Of a DNA stretch of 64,000 nucleotides, positions 42,005 through 54,509 are shown piece by piece. Both the position numbers and the translations under genes were made by a program. The DNA is taken from the NCBI GenBank assembly GCA_037576195.1, contig JAQZDE010000048.1, positions 24,560 through 88,559 on the forward strand, written 5' to 3'. Origin of the DNA: Phytoseiulus persimilis (Eukaryota; Arthropoda; Arachnida; Mesostigmata; Phytoseiidae). The first letter of the stretch is position 1; every line of letters begins with the position of its first letter. Under the pieces are notes generated by a model. It had not been told where the DNA came from and searched no databases. It worked only from the letters and a program-made list of their open reading frames with translations.

Positions 42005-45000
42005 GCATGCTGTCGCTTACGCAGCTGTCTGCGTGCCTGCTGACGTGCCGCAGTGGTCTCGACGGCGTAAGTAGCGGTGGCGGCAGCAGCAGCGGTCGGT
42101 CTCGGAGCTGTCATCCATGTCTCTAACTCCTTGCGGCGATAGAACTACAATAGCCGCGGAGTGATATTCTGTAACTACAATTGAATCTTCGAAGGAACCA
42201 CTTTGATCAATTGCAACATCAACCATGGAACCGGATCGGTACCGTCTGGTAATTGACGTACAGGAGAGGCCGTAGAAGGAGAACAAAAGGAACTTTGTCA
42301 CACACAACACAGACACGCTAACAAACAAAGTCAACTAGACACACCTACACACAATCTATCACCAACCAAATCGCGTCGCCAACTTCCTGTGAGCAACTGA
42401 ATGGAACCAATTATCATCGTCCATGTGCGTCAAGTGGTAAAAGGCTTTAGGGGCGATGAGTTACAACATTTGAGTGTACGTTAGCTCCCCCCTCCTGTGG
42501 CGCCACGCCAGCGGCGTGTGCCCGACCTTAGCTCCTCTGTCAAGTTGTAGATCAGTTGGGAATCCCGCTTTTTTTCTCGATAAATTCGCTCTTCCTTCTC
42601 CTCTGATTGACTGAGTGGCCGTTTGAATCATGGAGGGCTCACTTCCGTGTCCGATCAAGTCGCGTGGATTGCGGGCTCATCGATGGGCTCGTTGGTAGAT
42701 TTCCCTTCTCCATCACACCCGCTGGTCACTTGCTGACGATCCACTGACTACCTGCCGGTCTCGCCATCCTGCCGTTCGACAGTGGTAGTTCACCTTCATG
42801 TGATGCGGAACACGATTTTATCTGAGAGGGGGAGCAACGTTCCCGTGAAGAGAACGTTCACGTAGTTTTATGTTAATCCCGTTGTCTGGGGTAGAAGTGG
42901 ACATGAATTCACGGAGGGATCCATTGAGCAAACGAAGAGCGATGGAAAGAGAGAGCAAAATGATGGAAAGTAAAGTATGAGTCAAGTCTGTTCACAAACG
43001 AGAGCCTCGGAGGTTAGAGGGACTGGAAGGAATCATAGTCCTGATCTCGGTGTCACGTGTCTTATGTTGGGGAGACTTGATTTGACCAGGTCATTTCGTT
43101 GGAGTAAATAAATAATTATTAATCGATGACTCGAATCGGTTATTCGTCGTTTTCTTCACTTCATAGATATTACTCCTGCTAAGTGTTCTTCCCTCATGTC
43201 CCGACAGCAGAGTCAGTGTTAGTTTCAAGAGCTCCGGGATACATCCCCGAGTTGTTTCTGTCGATCATACGGCTGCTGAGCAGTGGCGCCATCAGGGGAG
43301 GGGAGGGCGATCATTTTGGGCCGGAATTGCGTACTACGGGTCTATGTTCCTGTGCTATTTCTGTTGTCGCTTTAATCAGGTCACGGTCCGCGGGCGGCTC
43401 TCTAAAACTCACGCCCTTGGTTTTGAGATAATAAACCGCTCTCCATCCTTTTCTGCCGGAGGAGGAACGAACTTTCTCAAGGAACAATGATCGCATCGGG
43501 GTTTTGGGGGGAAACCGAGGATCCGACGTTGACTAGTTTGTGAACAGCTGGCCTGAGCTTCTGTGATCGAGATATTCCCAGGATACCACGACTTCGGAGA
43601 GGTCAGCCTCCAGAGCGACTTGCACTGAGATTCACACGACCTTTTCGAAACAATTTCTTCGAGAACCGATTCACTGGCGTTGTCTTCAGCGGAGAACTTG
43701 AGAATGCAGCCGTCGTCTGAGCTCAAGAAGAGCGACCAATGAGTTCAACGCACAAATCATTGAAATACGAGTGTTCATCCCTGAGTTCGGCGAGCCAATG
43801 AAACGGTGACCCAGATGTACGCCTCTCCGTGCCTGGGAGGATTTCCCGTCCAGCGAAGCCAGCCCCGCTCGGACAACCCCAGGTTGTCAACCCTGAGTTT
43901 CTGAGCTTCGCGGAGCATTTGAACATGATCGAGATTCTCTGTTTCCCATTCCGCTCCTCACTCCACTGCGGCGCTTTTCAGCCCATCAGTAGACGATAAA
44001 CCTGCGATTTCAGAGTGAAACTCGAGGTGTGAAGCACGGAGGTAACGATGCGTTTCAGGGAACAGTCGGGAAACCTCTGAGAATGAGATGAGCCTTGACC
44101 TCAAAGTCGGAAGCTCGACACTCCAGGACCACGGTAGCCATGCTGGAACGTTTGACCCGAGACTCTGACCATGACGTCTCTCAACCGTTCAAATAGCCTC
44201 CTAGTGGTGCGGTACGATTGGAGACGCCAGCAGCCTATAGGGAAGAATCGCCTCGAAGTACTTCGCCATTGGTTGGCGTTCAATTCCGTCCTTGCTGGTC
44301 CAATCTTGTGGCGATGGTTATGCGACTTCAGAGTGAGCACGTTGATCGATTCGTTCCACGGCGTGCACCTCCTGAAGATCTGAAAACCAATTCAACCCAG
44401 CCGCGGAGGAGCTACGCACCGAACGAGGGAGTTTTGGATCTTGAGTTCTTCAAACTGGAGATCACTGGATGTCGATAGGGCGATCGATTACGCTGGATGC
44501 TCCCAGAATACTTGAATGAGTTTCGAGACTCCGCTGTACTCGGAGCTACTTGGAGACTACTTCAACGAGAGAAGCGCCACACCCGATGGAAGAAATTATT
44601 TTGAGTGTTTTATTTCGCTGGTGTGAATTACAGCGAATACCAACTCAATTAAGCGATCTCCGACCGGTAAGGCTGTGCCGGACATGCTTGTTGGCTGAAT
44701 TATCATCTTTTTCGTCTCAACGACGAGTCCAGAAGGGATGATCACGTAGCTCCTGTAAGATACTTTTCCCCGTCCCGAGCGGAACGGTCTTCTCATCATC
44801 TCTCAGCCATCTCTTGTATATACAAATAAGATCGAAGCTGATTCCCTTCTCCACTAGGATGAGCTCTTCTATCAAGATGAAGAAATAGTGCGTTCTAGAG
44901 AAATATTGACAACATGTCTCGCAGCAGCTCAAAAATCCGTAATAGCTGCTGAAATCACGCAGTATCGGGAGAGGTTGGAGGCGCCGCGGGTTGCTTCCTG

Positions 45001-45173
45001 CAGAGAGTCTGTCACTTTCCAACTCGTTTGTCGAAGCTAACTTGAGGACCGCGCAGTGATATTCGGAAGGTGGAGTTAAAAATAGTCCCGCGCATCGGCC
45101 GCATCAGGGACACCCACCAACGGAAATATTTTTGGAAGAAGTCAGTAGATTGCTGCCGAAAACATCTCTACGA
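42005..45173. other. Spacer between PP2A A subunit and ARB2A (convergent)
   Basis: No gene that I can name. Possible PP2A polyadenylation signals (AATAAA) occur near 43107. On the minus strand several short frames are mildly protein-like: about 43409-43926 (with FHWLAELRDEHSYFNDL), the start at about 44141, and 44596-45022. The last may be 3' UTR of ARB2A, since TTTATT (AATAAA on the minus strand) stands at 44609-44614. Confidence 0.4.
44609..44614 (-). terminator. Possible polyadenylation signal of ARB2A
   Basis: AATAAA on the minus strand, about 560 bases after the ARB2A stop at 45174. It is the first hexamer I noticed in that direction. Confidence 0.35.
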
Positions 45174-48067
45174 TCATGCACTGCCCTCCAAGGCTATCGT
45201 CTTCATGTACATATCTTCGAGAAAATCAAAAACCAAAGCAAACGCCATCCAAGACGTCAAAGTATGCTCAGTCGTCCCTGCGGAGACTGTAGCGATATCG
45301 TTCGGGTGCTGCGCCAGAGGCGAATCCAGGGGCAGGTCACTGCATCGCCAATTTTTCGCGATTTCTCTGACATCGTTCAGTATCGAAGCAGGTGGGGGGA
45401 AATGCACGGAGTCCGTGAACGCGATCGCCATGATCCTGCAAGAGAATGAATGTACATGAGTAGCTGCCCCTGCGCAGCAACATTCTGGGGGTTCGCTTGG
45501 GCCCCGGTTCTCCTAGTTCCACCTGCTAACCATAGATGGCCCCGACGCAGACGATTTCCAACATTTTGGTCAACCCAGGAAGTAAATCGGTGTCCGATGC
45601 CTGGATTCCGTATCGTTCCGCCACTCAGACATTGCTCATATATCCTTAATTTGATTGAATGTGGTCGAGGCAGGATTCTGTGTTGTACGTATAACTGTTT
45701 ACAGCGCTCCGATGATGACGAATAGAACCGATCCGCTAATCAGTCGCCTATGTGACCCGTCCGGCGATGATCGAGGATCCACTGTCCCAACCTAAAAACA
45801 GCGTTGCAATCCATGATGTCATCATGACTCACTATAAATGACCAACGAAGAGCCATCCTTGAGCTCCCGGGCGAGTTGTTTCCGGAACTCGGAGGGGAGT
45901 TCCAGAACCTTCGCCACGGCAATCGTTGTTGTCGTTCCATAAAGGAAAACCCCGATTCCAGCCCTTTAGCAGACCGATATCAGAGAGGACTGGAGTGTTT
46001 CATTGCTGCGAGATCTCTCACAGTCCAAAACAATCCTCGACAGTGTTCCGATAAGATATCGATCCTCTCAGCCCTCCCTTGTCGAAAGCTAACTCCGCGA
46101 ATATCGATCACGGACTCAGAGGGTTGCATGGATTCTGCTTGTTGCCAGGATCAAACCTTGGGAATTCAGCTGTGAGCGTCCAGTAAGAGTCTGCATGTCT
46201 GATTCAAGGACCACCAGCAAGTAAAGTTCCGTTCGAGGACATAAACCGCTGGGGCAGCTCGTAGAGTTCACGGCGGCCCCTATTCGGATGTCGGAATATA
46301 GCAAACCGAAAACGGCAGGGATAGCTAACCTATTGATGGCCTCAGGTCTAGAAGCCAAGAGGTTCATCGTGACCACACCCCCATAAGAATGAGCGACAAT
46401 GGCCACGTGCCGTGCTGCCGCCTTCGAGACGATCTCATCCCAAACATGAAGCGCGTGCTTCTCGGGGGTCTCGCTCCCTCGGATCGGTACTCCGTCTCTC
46501 GCGTTGTCATTTGTGTTGAGCACCAGGACCCCGTAACCCAGTGCGATGGCCCGTCGTATATAGCCTGTTTGTGTTCCTGCAATACCGACAGAAACATGTT
46601 TATAACTTCTATATTCACTGCACCGATTCAAGTCGATGTTCTCTCGGTTGAGAGAATTATGATCTCATGATTCGATTTATTAGGGTTTGGATATCGTGAT
46701 TGAGATTGAGGGGCGGTTGTGCCTTGAAAGATGCGTACCTCTCATCAGGGAGTCGTTGATAATGAGCCGCCGTGCCCATTGGCCCGCGCGAACAACACCT
46801 GACCCGTGAATGATGATCAAGAGCTTTTGAGTGTTGCAGAGAGCATCGCGTGTTTGGAAGATGAACGTAGACGGCGCATCACCTTTGTTGTCGACAGGTA
46901 TCACAACTTTCTCGAGACCTTCTTTCAGCAAGAGGTCATACACGACCTGATCCAGCACTTCTCCTGAAACCAGTATGGAAGAAGGGCTCAGGCGGTGAAT
47001 CACTGCTTCTGTAGTTCTGGGAACCGTGAAAGCCACAAGAGCTCCGTTACATGTTTGAGATGGGACTCGCCGAGACCGACCCCGAGTTTCATCTCAACAT
47101 TCAAACAGTTGGCACAGGAAGGCACAGTGGTTTCGAAACACAGCGAACTGTAGTTGTTATTCATCGGTGGTGCTTGAATACAGTGCTGGTCGAGCACTGG
47201 TGAACAATGGATTCTCGCTCAGGGAGCTCAGGCAGCGGGAAAGCGACGCAGGAAGTTGACACAGAGTTGTCGCCAAAGCCGAATAAAAGCAACATGATTT
47301 ATGAATATTCAGATTTGACGCGACCTCCCGGCCAAGAGGATCCACAGAACCTACGGCAGTCGCTGTCCCTAAAATCACTTTCCGCCGAGCTCTTGAAAAA
47401 GCTGCTCTGAGCCTGAATTATAACGAAACGATTGAATGTATTGTTCCCTCGTTATCATTCAGACACACTGTTAAAGCGTTCAAAGATTCCTCAACAACCG
47501 AATGCGGCCCCGCGACTCTCCGTGGGCTTCGGGTCGCGCATGCGGCTATAAATCCATCGTCTACGACACAAAAGATGGATGTATGTCTCACGTCAACAAC
47601 TCTTGACGGTACGAGTCACCGCAAAGACAAACTCACTTTTCCCTCCGATAGTTATGAGAGCCAGAATCTGAGAGCGAGTGGTGAGATCTCGCCGCGGTGT
47701 TCTTTGAAACATCCGACCGCGATCGCTCGGAATCGGGATTCGTTTCCGGGTAAAATTGCTCTAGAGCCGATTTCTGATGTTCATCACTTTGTGTTGATGT
47801 CATTTGTCTCTTACCGAGAGCTTCGTATCTTCTCTGGTTGTAATCGGGGTCTGTGCTGACGGCGAATTCGAACGGCTTGCCAGTTTCTAGGTTTCGCAGT
47901 TGCCCTCGGTCGTTGAAGCCGTACCCGAAGCCTTCCAGAGTTGTGGGAAACTCTGACTCCATGATCTCTCCGGACTTCTCAACGTTCGGAGATTTCCAAG
48001 CCACGAGTGCGATGAGGATTCCAAATCCTAAACAAATCCACGTTATTCGATCCAGTTCGAGTGACAT
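45174..48067 (-). CDS. FAM172A: ARB2A/FAM172A-like protein (ARB2 alpha/beta-hydrolase domain), four exons
   Basis: Model: exons 48067-47815, 46963-46739, 46576-46330 and 45435-45174, 328 aa (human 416). The N-terminus ITWICLGFGILIALVAW is a likely signal peptide or anchor. The ARB2 region follows: FPTTLEGFGYGFNDRGQL, RRYEALG, then the invariant IHGSGVVRAGQWARRLIIN split from YIRRAIALGYGVLVLN. The hydrolase-like nucleophile Ser lies in AHSYGG (about Ser223). The last exon gives FTDSVH and ATVSAGTTEHTLTSW, matching the family C-terminus. The charged linker after YGVIVLN in vertebrates (Lys/Glu/Arg-rich) is nearly absent, which explains the shorter length. The intron 3 donor is GTTAGC. The family is tied to Argonaute-linked splicing and heterochromatin; whether that applies here is inference. 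Confidence 0.9.
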
Positions 48068-49802
48068 CGCGGAGCGCCGGCGGTGTGATCAGCTGCACTA
48101 ATTCAACGATCCGGCGCTCGCCACAATTTTCGATTTTCGTCGAACAGAAGCACTTCTTCCGCAACTTCTCTAAACGATCCTGATGATAACATCGTCTCCG
48201 ACAACCGCTTAGCCGTTCTCAGATTTTTCGCACTCACAGAGGAGTCGGGGCGGGTAGTTCAGAGCAGGGAGCGTTCACATCCAAGAATCAAACCAGTTTA
48301 AATGATGCGATTCTGTGCTTCGCCTCTTTGTGGCTGCTGCGGCTGCCGGTGAGGGGAGGAGAGGCCCGCCGACACATCGGTTCGTTATCGATGGAAGAGT
48401 CTATGGCGCCTCGATTACCACACAGCCAATTTCTACCGGTTTGAGTGCGGTGCAAATCCCGAGGCGGGGCGAATCATTATAGAATTCAGAGTAAGACGTG
48501 GACGTGAAGTGGCTTGGCAGCTGAGTACTTGCGTATTCCTCTGGCCTAAAATTCACGGCTCCTAGCATCAAAGAAAGCCGGAAGCTTCGATTCGAGGCTT
48601 AATGAGCGACGGCCTAACTAAAGCCCACAGAATGACTCCGATCGGGAGGGGAGTTCCAGTTCATATACGTTACGCCGGCCTCTTGGGGAAACGCATCAAG
48701 TTTCAGAATGCCTACTCAACCGCCACCGGTACTCCACCTAGACAGTGCAGGACGATTATTCACGACCATAATGTGCCGTGGTTCCGGTTCAAATCACCTC
48801 TGGCACACACTCGTCTTCGTAAAATCGAAGGACAAAGCACTGAGCCGTGATTTCTGAGTCTTAATCCAGTCTGTTCCATCCTTTGTTTCATCAACCATCG
48901 GCAAGAAGCCCAACGACTCTCAAGTAAGGAGGCCTTGTATCTCCTCACATCTCAGCAGACTTTTTCCGAGTCGAAAAACAACGTCGTAGAAATCAAGTTT
49001 TGTGGGAATCTCGTCTTACCTCCATTCTATGATATCTACAATCAACTAACATCAAGGCTCAATGTCGGGATCATACAGTACTCATGTATGGCTTGGGATT
49101 GCGTAGCTTCAGTATCTGACAATTTTCGAGAATTGAGAGCTTCCAATTTGACACGTTTCCTCTTCATCACTCGCCACAACGAGCCTTCAGATGTTATTCG
49201 CGTTTTCCATGTGAAATTTACGAGCATGCGTTCCAGACACATATTGTGATGCATGCCACTCGGGCATCCTCCCGGGTCGATCCCACATGGTTGGTGAGTG
49301 TGGTGGAAGTGTGGCCTTTTCCTGCACTCTCCTGGTCATTCAGAACTCTCAATGCGGAATAGACTCGCCGGATCGTATTCCCCAACGGGTTCTCCCAAAT
49401 ATCTTCAATGCTCATGAGGGTCTCACAGCCACAGCTGAATTATGAGACTTCGAAAACACAGATGGTTCCGGAGCACACTTCAATGCCTCGGCAAGAGGAT
49501 GGAAGTGGAGACGCGAGTGCAGGCTAGGTACGAGGTTGACCCTGCTTGAGAAAATGGTTTGAAATCGTACTACGAAGAACAATGTTCGGCATTCAAGGTC
49601 GAGAATCCGGAAAAAATCGTTCTCAGAGTCCGTGTCGCGAAAAGTAAAACTTGGGGAAGTGACGCCGAAAACCGACTCGTTTCGGTCGGCGAGCTCCACG
49701 AAAGTGCTATATTGGTCCCTTTCATAGCTCCAACTATCATCCCGAAGAGTCGGGAGATCTATTGAATGAGCTGCATCCTATACGGACACCAGCGGTGTGC
49801 CA
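48068..49802. other. Spacer upstream of ARB2A
   Basis: Contains the ARB2A promoter, which I cannot delimit. A plus-strand frame at 49559-49765 (with YYEEQCSAFKVENPEKIV) and a minus-strand frame ending near 49218 (with MSIEDIWENPLGNTIRRVYS) are protein-like but isolated and unrecognised. Confidence 0.35.
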
Positions 49803-50380
49803 TTAGCTCGCCTCAGAGCCTCTGTCGTCGGGCATGGCACTCTTCTTCTCGAAAAAAAAGCGAAACGACATGAGACGGAGGAAAAATGACCTCAGGGAGC
49901 TGGAGCCCAATGAACTCTCTTGTGGATGTCCACGACAATCCTGTGGTATGATTCTCGGATACCACTCGTTTTTTCTTCCGAGCAAATTTCCCCTGCCTCG
50001 ACCATCCTCGAGATCGATGGTACCGTCGGTGCATCTCTTCCAATGCTGAGCTGTATCCCGCCGAGTTCTGAGATAATCACGCATCCCCACGATCTCGCGG
50101 ATGCTGGCCGAGAATGAACTCTCAGCAATCGAGCTTGCGCTTCTCTGAGTGAGAATCCCCCAGAAGTCCAACGTCTGAACCCTTTCGGATCCCGTCCCCA
50201 ATTGTGAGTAGGTTGAATACCTTGGTCCGTCACGAGAAATCTAGATTCCCATCGTGAACTTTCTGCCGCGCTTACGTTCTGCTTGGGCCGATGGATACTC
50301 GTTATGTCTTTCCGCCGGAGGAGACCCAATTCTTCAATACTGCTCCAGACCGGCATGATGAGAGGTGGATATGGGCACAT
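49803..50380 (-). CDS. Unassigned candidate two-exon gene
   Basis: Possible model: exons 50380-50276 and 50144-49803, 148 aa. Exon 1 reads MCPYPPLIMPVWSSIEELG and ends AGAAC|GTAAGC in phase 0. Exon 2 begins after TCTCACTCAG and includes SIREIVGMRDYLRTRRDTAQ and HWKRCTDGTIDLEDG, then a basic, Phe-rich tail to a TAA. The donor, acceptor and phase agree, which favours a real gene, but the same DNA is also open in another minus frame across the intron. I do not recognise the product and see no signal peptide or membrane segment. Confidence 0.3.
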
Positions 50381-50469
50381 CCGCCTCCATATTCACAGAG
50401 ATCGCGTAGACCGTGAGTATGAGTAGAGTCATATGCACAGAATATAGAGTATAGTACAGAATATGGAAG

Positions 50470-50709
50470 TTCATATTCATATGAAATTTGACATGAATAT
50501 GATTTCTCAATCTTCATATGGAATTCGACATGGGCATGATTACTCAATCTTCATATGGAATTCGACATGAATATGATTACTTCATATTTCTATGAAATCC
50601 GACATGACTATGATTACTTCATATTCATATGAAATTCGACATGAATATGATTACTTCATATTCATATGAAATTTTACATGAATATGATTACTTCATACTC
50701 ATGAAATTG
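50470..50709. repeat. AT-rich minisatellite, 37-bp unit, about 6.5 copies
   Basis: A tandem array in which each unit begins TTCATATTCATATGAAATTC and continues with GACATGAATATGATTAC. Copies differ by a few substitutions. The last units (about 50590-50700) are the most alike. Each unit holds a palindromic TTCATATGAA core. Confidence 0.9.
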
Positions 50710-53000
50710 CCCCGGATTTGGCGGAAAATGGAAACGAAAGCTTTCCGATCGGTGGAGTGAATTCGCAATTGAAGGGACACAAGTTACCAGGGGATACGAC
50801 TAGAGTGTCAGTTCATCCAGCGGAGAACGAGCCCATGACTCGTGCAGCTCGACGTATTTTGGAAACAACGATGAGCAACATCGGCCTCTCGGCCACGGGG
50901 ACTTCCCCTCGACTGCATATTAAACGCATCCACACTCGCTGTTTTTCGATCCATCGAGTAAAGGCGTCTAATCGCCTATGTCATGGAGTGACACCCCGTC
51001 CACATCTTGCGACGGAATATGCAGTTTGAACGATTCTAGCAGTCCAACAGTCAAGACAAGAACGATAGTTCCAAAAGAAGCTGGGCTGTGGTAACGGAGA
51101 GCGAGACTCTCGGTCGCGAAAGAGGCGCGGTCGCTGAATGCGTTTTCGAAGAATCGTCCTAGCTCAGCTGCCACTCAGTGCTGAGGAGCTCAACCAAATG
51201 GATCAACTCGGAATCCTGAATTTGAGCTCTCGGTCGCATTCAAGATGATGTGCCGATAGGACTCAATCCAGCAGCGGTTGGTTCCAACAAGAGGTGAACA
51301 TAGGGAAATCCATAAGGAGAGAGCAGACATCCACGGAGCATTTAGAGGATAGTATCCAAAAGAATGAAGGTGTATACGGAGGAGCGACTGAGCGTCGTTC
51401 TCAGTCGAATGGATGACAACGTAGGTCGGAGAAATTTTCGGAACGATCCTGAAACAATTCCGGAGTGGATTTGCAAATGCTTCCGGATAGACTCGGTGAA
51501 GATTCACACTTACTTGGCCAACTGGAGTCCGGTGTGGTCATTCGTGAAACACGAACGCAAAAGGCGAGGGCTTGTGGACAGGAGACGAGAATACATGGTT
51601 CTAGCAGCAACAATCGGTCACAGACTGTGAGCGTATCGCAGGAGCTCTGTTTTTTTCGCCGGAGTATCGAGCGGGGGAGCGAAAATTTTCGTGTATCTTC
51701 GAGCCATGGAAAAAGCATGTCATCAAGATGCACAGATGCATTGAAAACATTCGGGATACTTCACAGCTGACCGACTATTCGTGAGTATGAACGTTTCATC
51801 TCGAGTTGGCGTTGGCGTCGCCATGTGCTCGGTCGTGACGTTGCTCCGATGCTGGCAATTTCTGAACGCGTGACTCGATCAATCCGCGGAGCACAGAAGC
51901 TGCTCCTCATCCCTCAAGGTTTCTTGTAACTCTCGACTGTATCCAGGCATCAATAATTGCGACTGATATTAGCCATTTTCCTAAGATATTAGTTGCCCTC
52001 TATCTCTGTGAAGTGCTGGAATCGAATTTCTTCGATTCGCGTTCTCGGATCAGCAACATTTCAGATAATGTGCTGAGCTGTCGTAACTTGAATGTTATCA
52101 GCGCTGGGGAAGACCTGACGAGACTGGCGGTTGGGTCGCCCAGAATTCCATCGGAGATGTATCTTCATTGTCCGCTTGACGGTACTACATTGGAGCAGTC
52201 AACAAGTCCGGTCTGAGGTAACTCGCACCTGCCCAATCGGTCCAATTCTGGTGTACGCCAGCGTGGTCCAGTGAGGTTGGTCGGCGAACGGGTATGCCTC
52301 TACCGAGCACCCATCACAGAAGACCGCAGCTTCCAAACGTCTCACCGAAGACGAAATCGATCCATAGAGCTTTTGGAGAAAGCGCGATAACTCCGTCATC
52401 GAGATCGAGCTTAACTAATGCTGAAGAAGATTCTCACATCAGCGATCGAAAACGAAAACTCAGGCAGAGAAACATAAAATTCGATGACCGGCATTCGCGC
52501 TACTGTTCTGGTGAGAGCGACCTAGTTGACTTTCGGTTTCGGCATCCGCGCGCTTTGTCACACCGGGGAACCTACCATGAGTCAACCTAACCTTCACCCG
52601 CACACTTCGCTTCCACGTTACGGTTCACTTTCGGCATCGCATTCCCCATTGGCGTCGGCAGTTACCCGACATTTGCCTATAGCAGTCCGCTCACCCGAGT
52701 GACGGGATCGTCTCGCTCGGTGCCATCATCGCCGAGCTGGCCTGGAATCGTAACGGGGCGGCGCGACATCGCGGCTTCCTAACTACGGCTCGACATATCC
52801 CCCCCGCTTGTGGATTGTCTCACAACAAAAGTGTTCAGGGGGCTCTTCTTGCTCCCTTGCGAAGCATCTGTGATTCTCGGAGATTCGAATACGTCGCCGA
52901 CTACTTCAATCAGGTTTCTCCGGAAAGTTGTCAACAAATCCAGTGTTCCCGCTTCGAATCTGACCGGCTGCTGACGGTCCCAGCAAGGGCCTCTCCGGCA
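50710..53000. other. Gene-poor stretch between the minisatellite and the membrane-protein exon
   Basis: Open frames on the plus strand at 50718-51029 (with NESFPIGGVNSQLKGHKLPG) and 51364-51630 (with DPETIPEWICKCFRIDSVK) and on the minus strand at 50968-51174 look somewhat protein-like. They have no matching neighbours, and I cannot link them into a gene. Confidence 0.3.
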
Positions 53001-53194
53001 ATGATGACTTTGCTGCACAAATTCTTCCCAGGAATCTTCCCGCCACCGGATTACATCGATCCCATATTTGGACCTGAAATACCGGACCCATGGTGGAAAA
53101 GTTACGGAATCCATTTGTTCCTCCAATTCCTGTTGTTCGCAGTGATCGCGTTCGCCGGAGTATTGTTCCTCTACATGATGTGCAACATACGTCG
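53001..53194 (+). CDS. Putative first coding exon of a small single-pass membrane protein
   Basis: The frame starts ATGATG (MMTLLHKFFPGIFPPPDY), has an acidic, Pro-rich stretch (DPIFGPEIPDPWWKSYG), then a clear membrane segment (LFLQFLLFAVIAFAGVLFLY) and ends MMCNIR at a consensus donor CG|GTGAGT in phase 2. The foldback element begins about 80 bases into the presumed intron. Beyond it, 54355-54509 has a good acceptor (TTCATCAG) and a plausible cytosolic tail with DKLELYKEEPPIDYTPPASR, but that frame is phase 0, so a direct join does not work. An intermediate exon, an unseen splice site or disruption by the insertion are all possible. I do not recognise the family. Confidence 0.5.
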
Positions 53195-53275
53195 GTGAGT
53201 ACCGAGAATGTACCTCCAGGACCTCGCTTACCGTTCCACCACTACCACTCGGACAGCACTCGTGGTACTCTAGTA

Positions 53276-54303
53276 TTGGGTGCGTGCAAAAGTTCTGAGC
53301 GCTTAACTTTGACAGCTCATAACAGATCATAAAATACTCTAAATACGCGGAATTCAGTCAGATTTCAGATGCTGTCGATCGCGTTCTGATTGAACAAACG
53401 GCCTGCCCACACCGACGGTTTTACTGAAAGGGTCGAAAATCGGAAGAGCGCGATTTTTCGATTCCGGCGAAACTAAGATTATGACCCCCCTGTTTTCTCT
53501 TCGGAATCACAAAGTTCGTCGAAAATCAAGCTGTTATTAAAAAGAAAAAGAGATTCGGCCGCGGCCAAGCGGAGATATCGGCTTCGTAAGTTTCGATTTT
53601 CAGCCCTCTCGATCTATGCTGAGTAAATAGGAGAAAAATGGGCTTTCTTCAAAAACGCTCCATCTCCCCCGGAAGACGAGCCAATTTGAGATACTGCACA
53701 GCACATGCTACAACCGGGTTCAAGGCTTCAAAAACATGTCATATTATCCAATTTCAGGCTTTCCAAGAGTTTTCAGGGAAAATCGTGCCGGTGGCGGCGA
53801 ACCCAGAAATTGGATCAGATGACATATTTCGAAGCTTTGAGCTCAGCTATAAGATGTGCTATGCGGCATCTCGAATTGGCTCGTCTTTGGGTGAAGAGGA
53901 AGCATTTTTTGAGAAAGCCCATATTCTTCCCATTCACTCAGCATAGATCGAGAGGGCTAAAAATCGAAACTCACGAAGCCGATATCCCCGCTCGGCCGCG
54001 GCCGAATCGCTCATTTCTTTTTTGAAACAGCTTGATTTTCGACGAACTCCGTGATTCCGAAGAGAAAACAGAGGGTCATAATCTTAGTTTCGCCGGAATA
54101 GAAGAATCGCGATTTTCCGATTTCCGACCCTTTCAGTAGACCCGTCAGTGTGGGCAGGCCGTTTGTTGAATAAGGACGAGGCAGCATCTGAAAGCTGACT
54201 GAATTCCGCGTATTTTGAGAATTTTGTAATCCGTCTGCGACTTCTGGGAGCGGAGTTATGGGCTGTCAAAGTTTAGCGCTCGGAACTTTTGCACGCACCC
54301 AAC
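53276..54303. mobile_element. Foldback (long inverted-repeat) element, about 1.0 kb
   Basis: The two ends are inverted copies: GGGTGCGTGCAAAAGTTC near 53278 and GAACTTTTGCACGCACCC ending at 54300. The match continues inward through nearly the whole element (for example GGAATTCAGTCAG, AACGGCCTGCCCACAC, TATCGGCTTCGT) to about 53757 and 53805, leaving a central loop of about 50 bases. The arms are clearly related but differ by scattered substitutions and small indels. There is no transposase frame, so it is non-autonomous. The outermost shared bases are TTGGGTGCGTGC; a target-site duplication is not obvious. Transcription through it would give a long hairpin RNA. Confidence 0.9.
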
Positions 54304-54354
54304 ATTTATATATGTTTTGTCGGATTTTCCATCAGTACTCTGTTCATCAGGTAT

Positions 54355-54509
54355 TTTCTCCTCGTTCGAGCTCAGATAAGCTTGAGCTGTACAAGGAAGA
54401 ACCGCCCATCGACTATACTCCACCGGCTTCGCGCAGAACGTTCAGCCAACCGGTACTCCCGACACAGCCCCGCGCAGGGAGTTCCCATTCTATGGCGAAA
54501 ACCTATTGA
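54355..54509 (+). CDS. Putative last exon encoding a Pro-rich cytosolic tail
   Basis: After TTCATCAG the frame reads VFSPRSSSDKLELYKEEPP and on to SSHSMAKTY and a stop. It contains a PPIDYTPP stretch, similar to PPxY-type ligands but not an exact match. It is placed as the downstream part of the membrane-protein gene at 53001 because of position, strand and composition; the phase conflict is described there. Confidence 0.35.
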
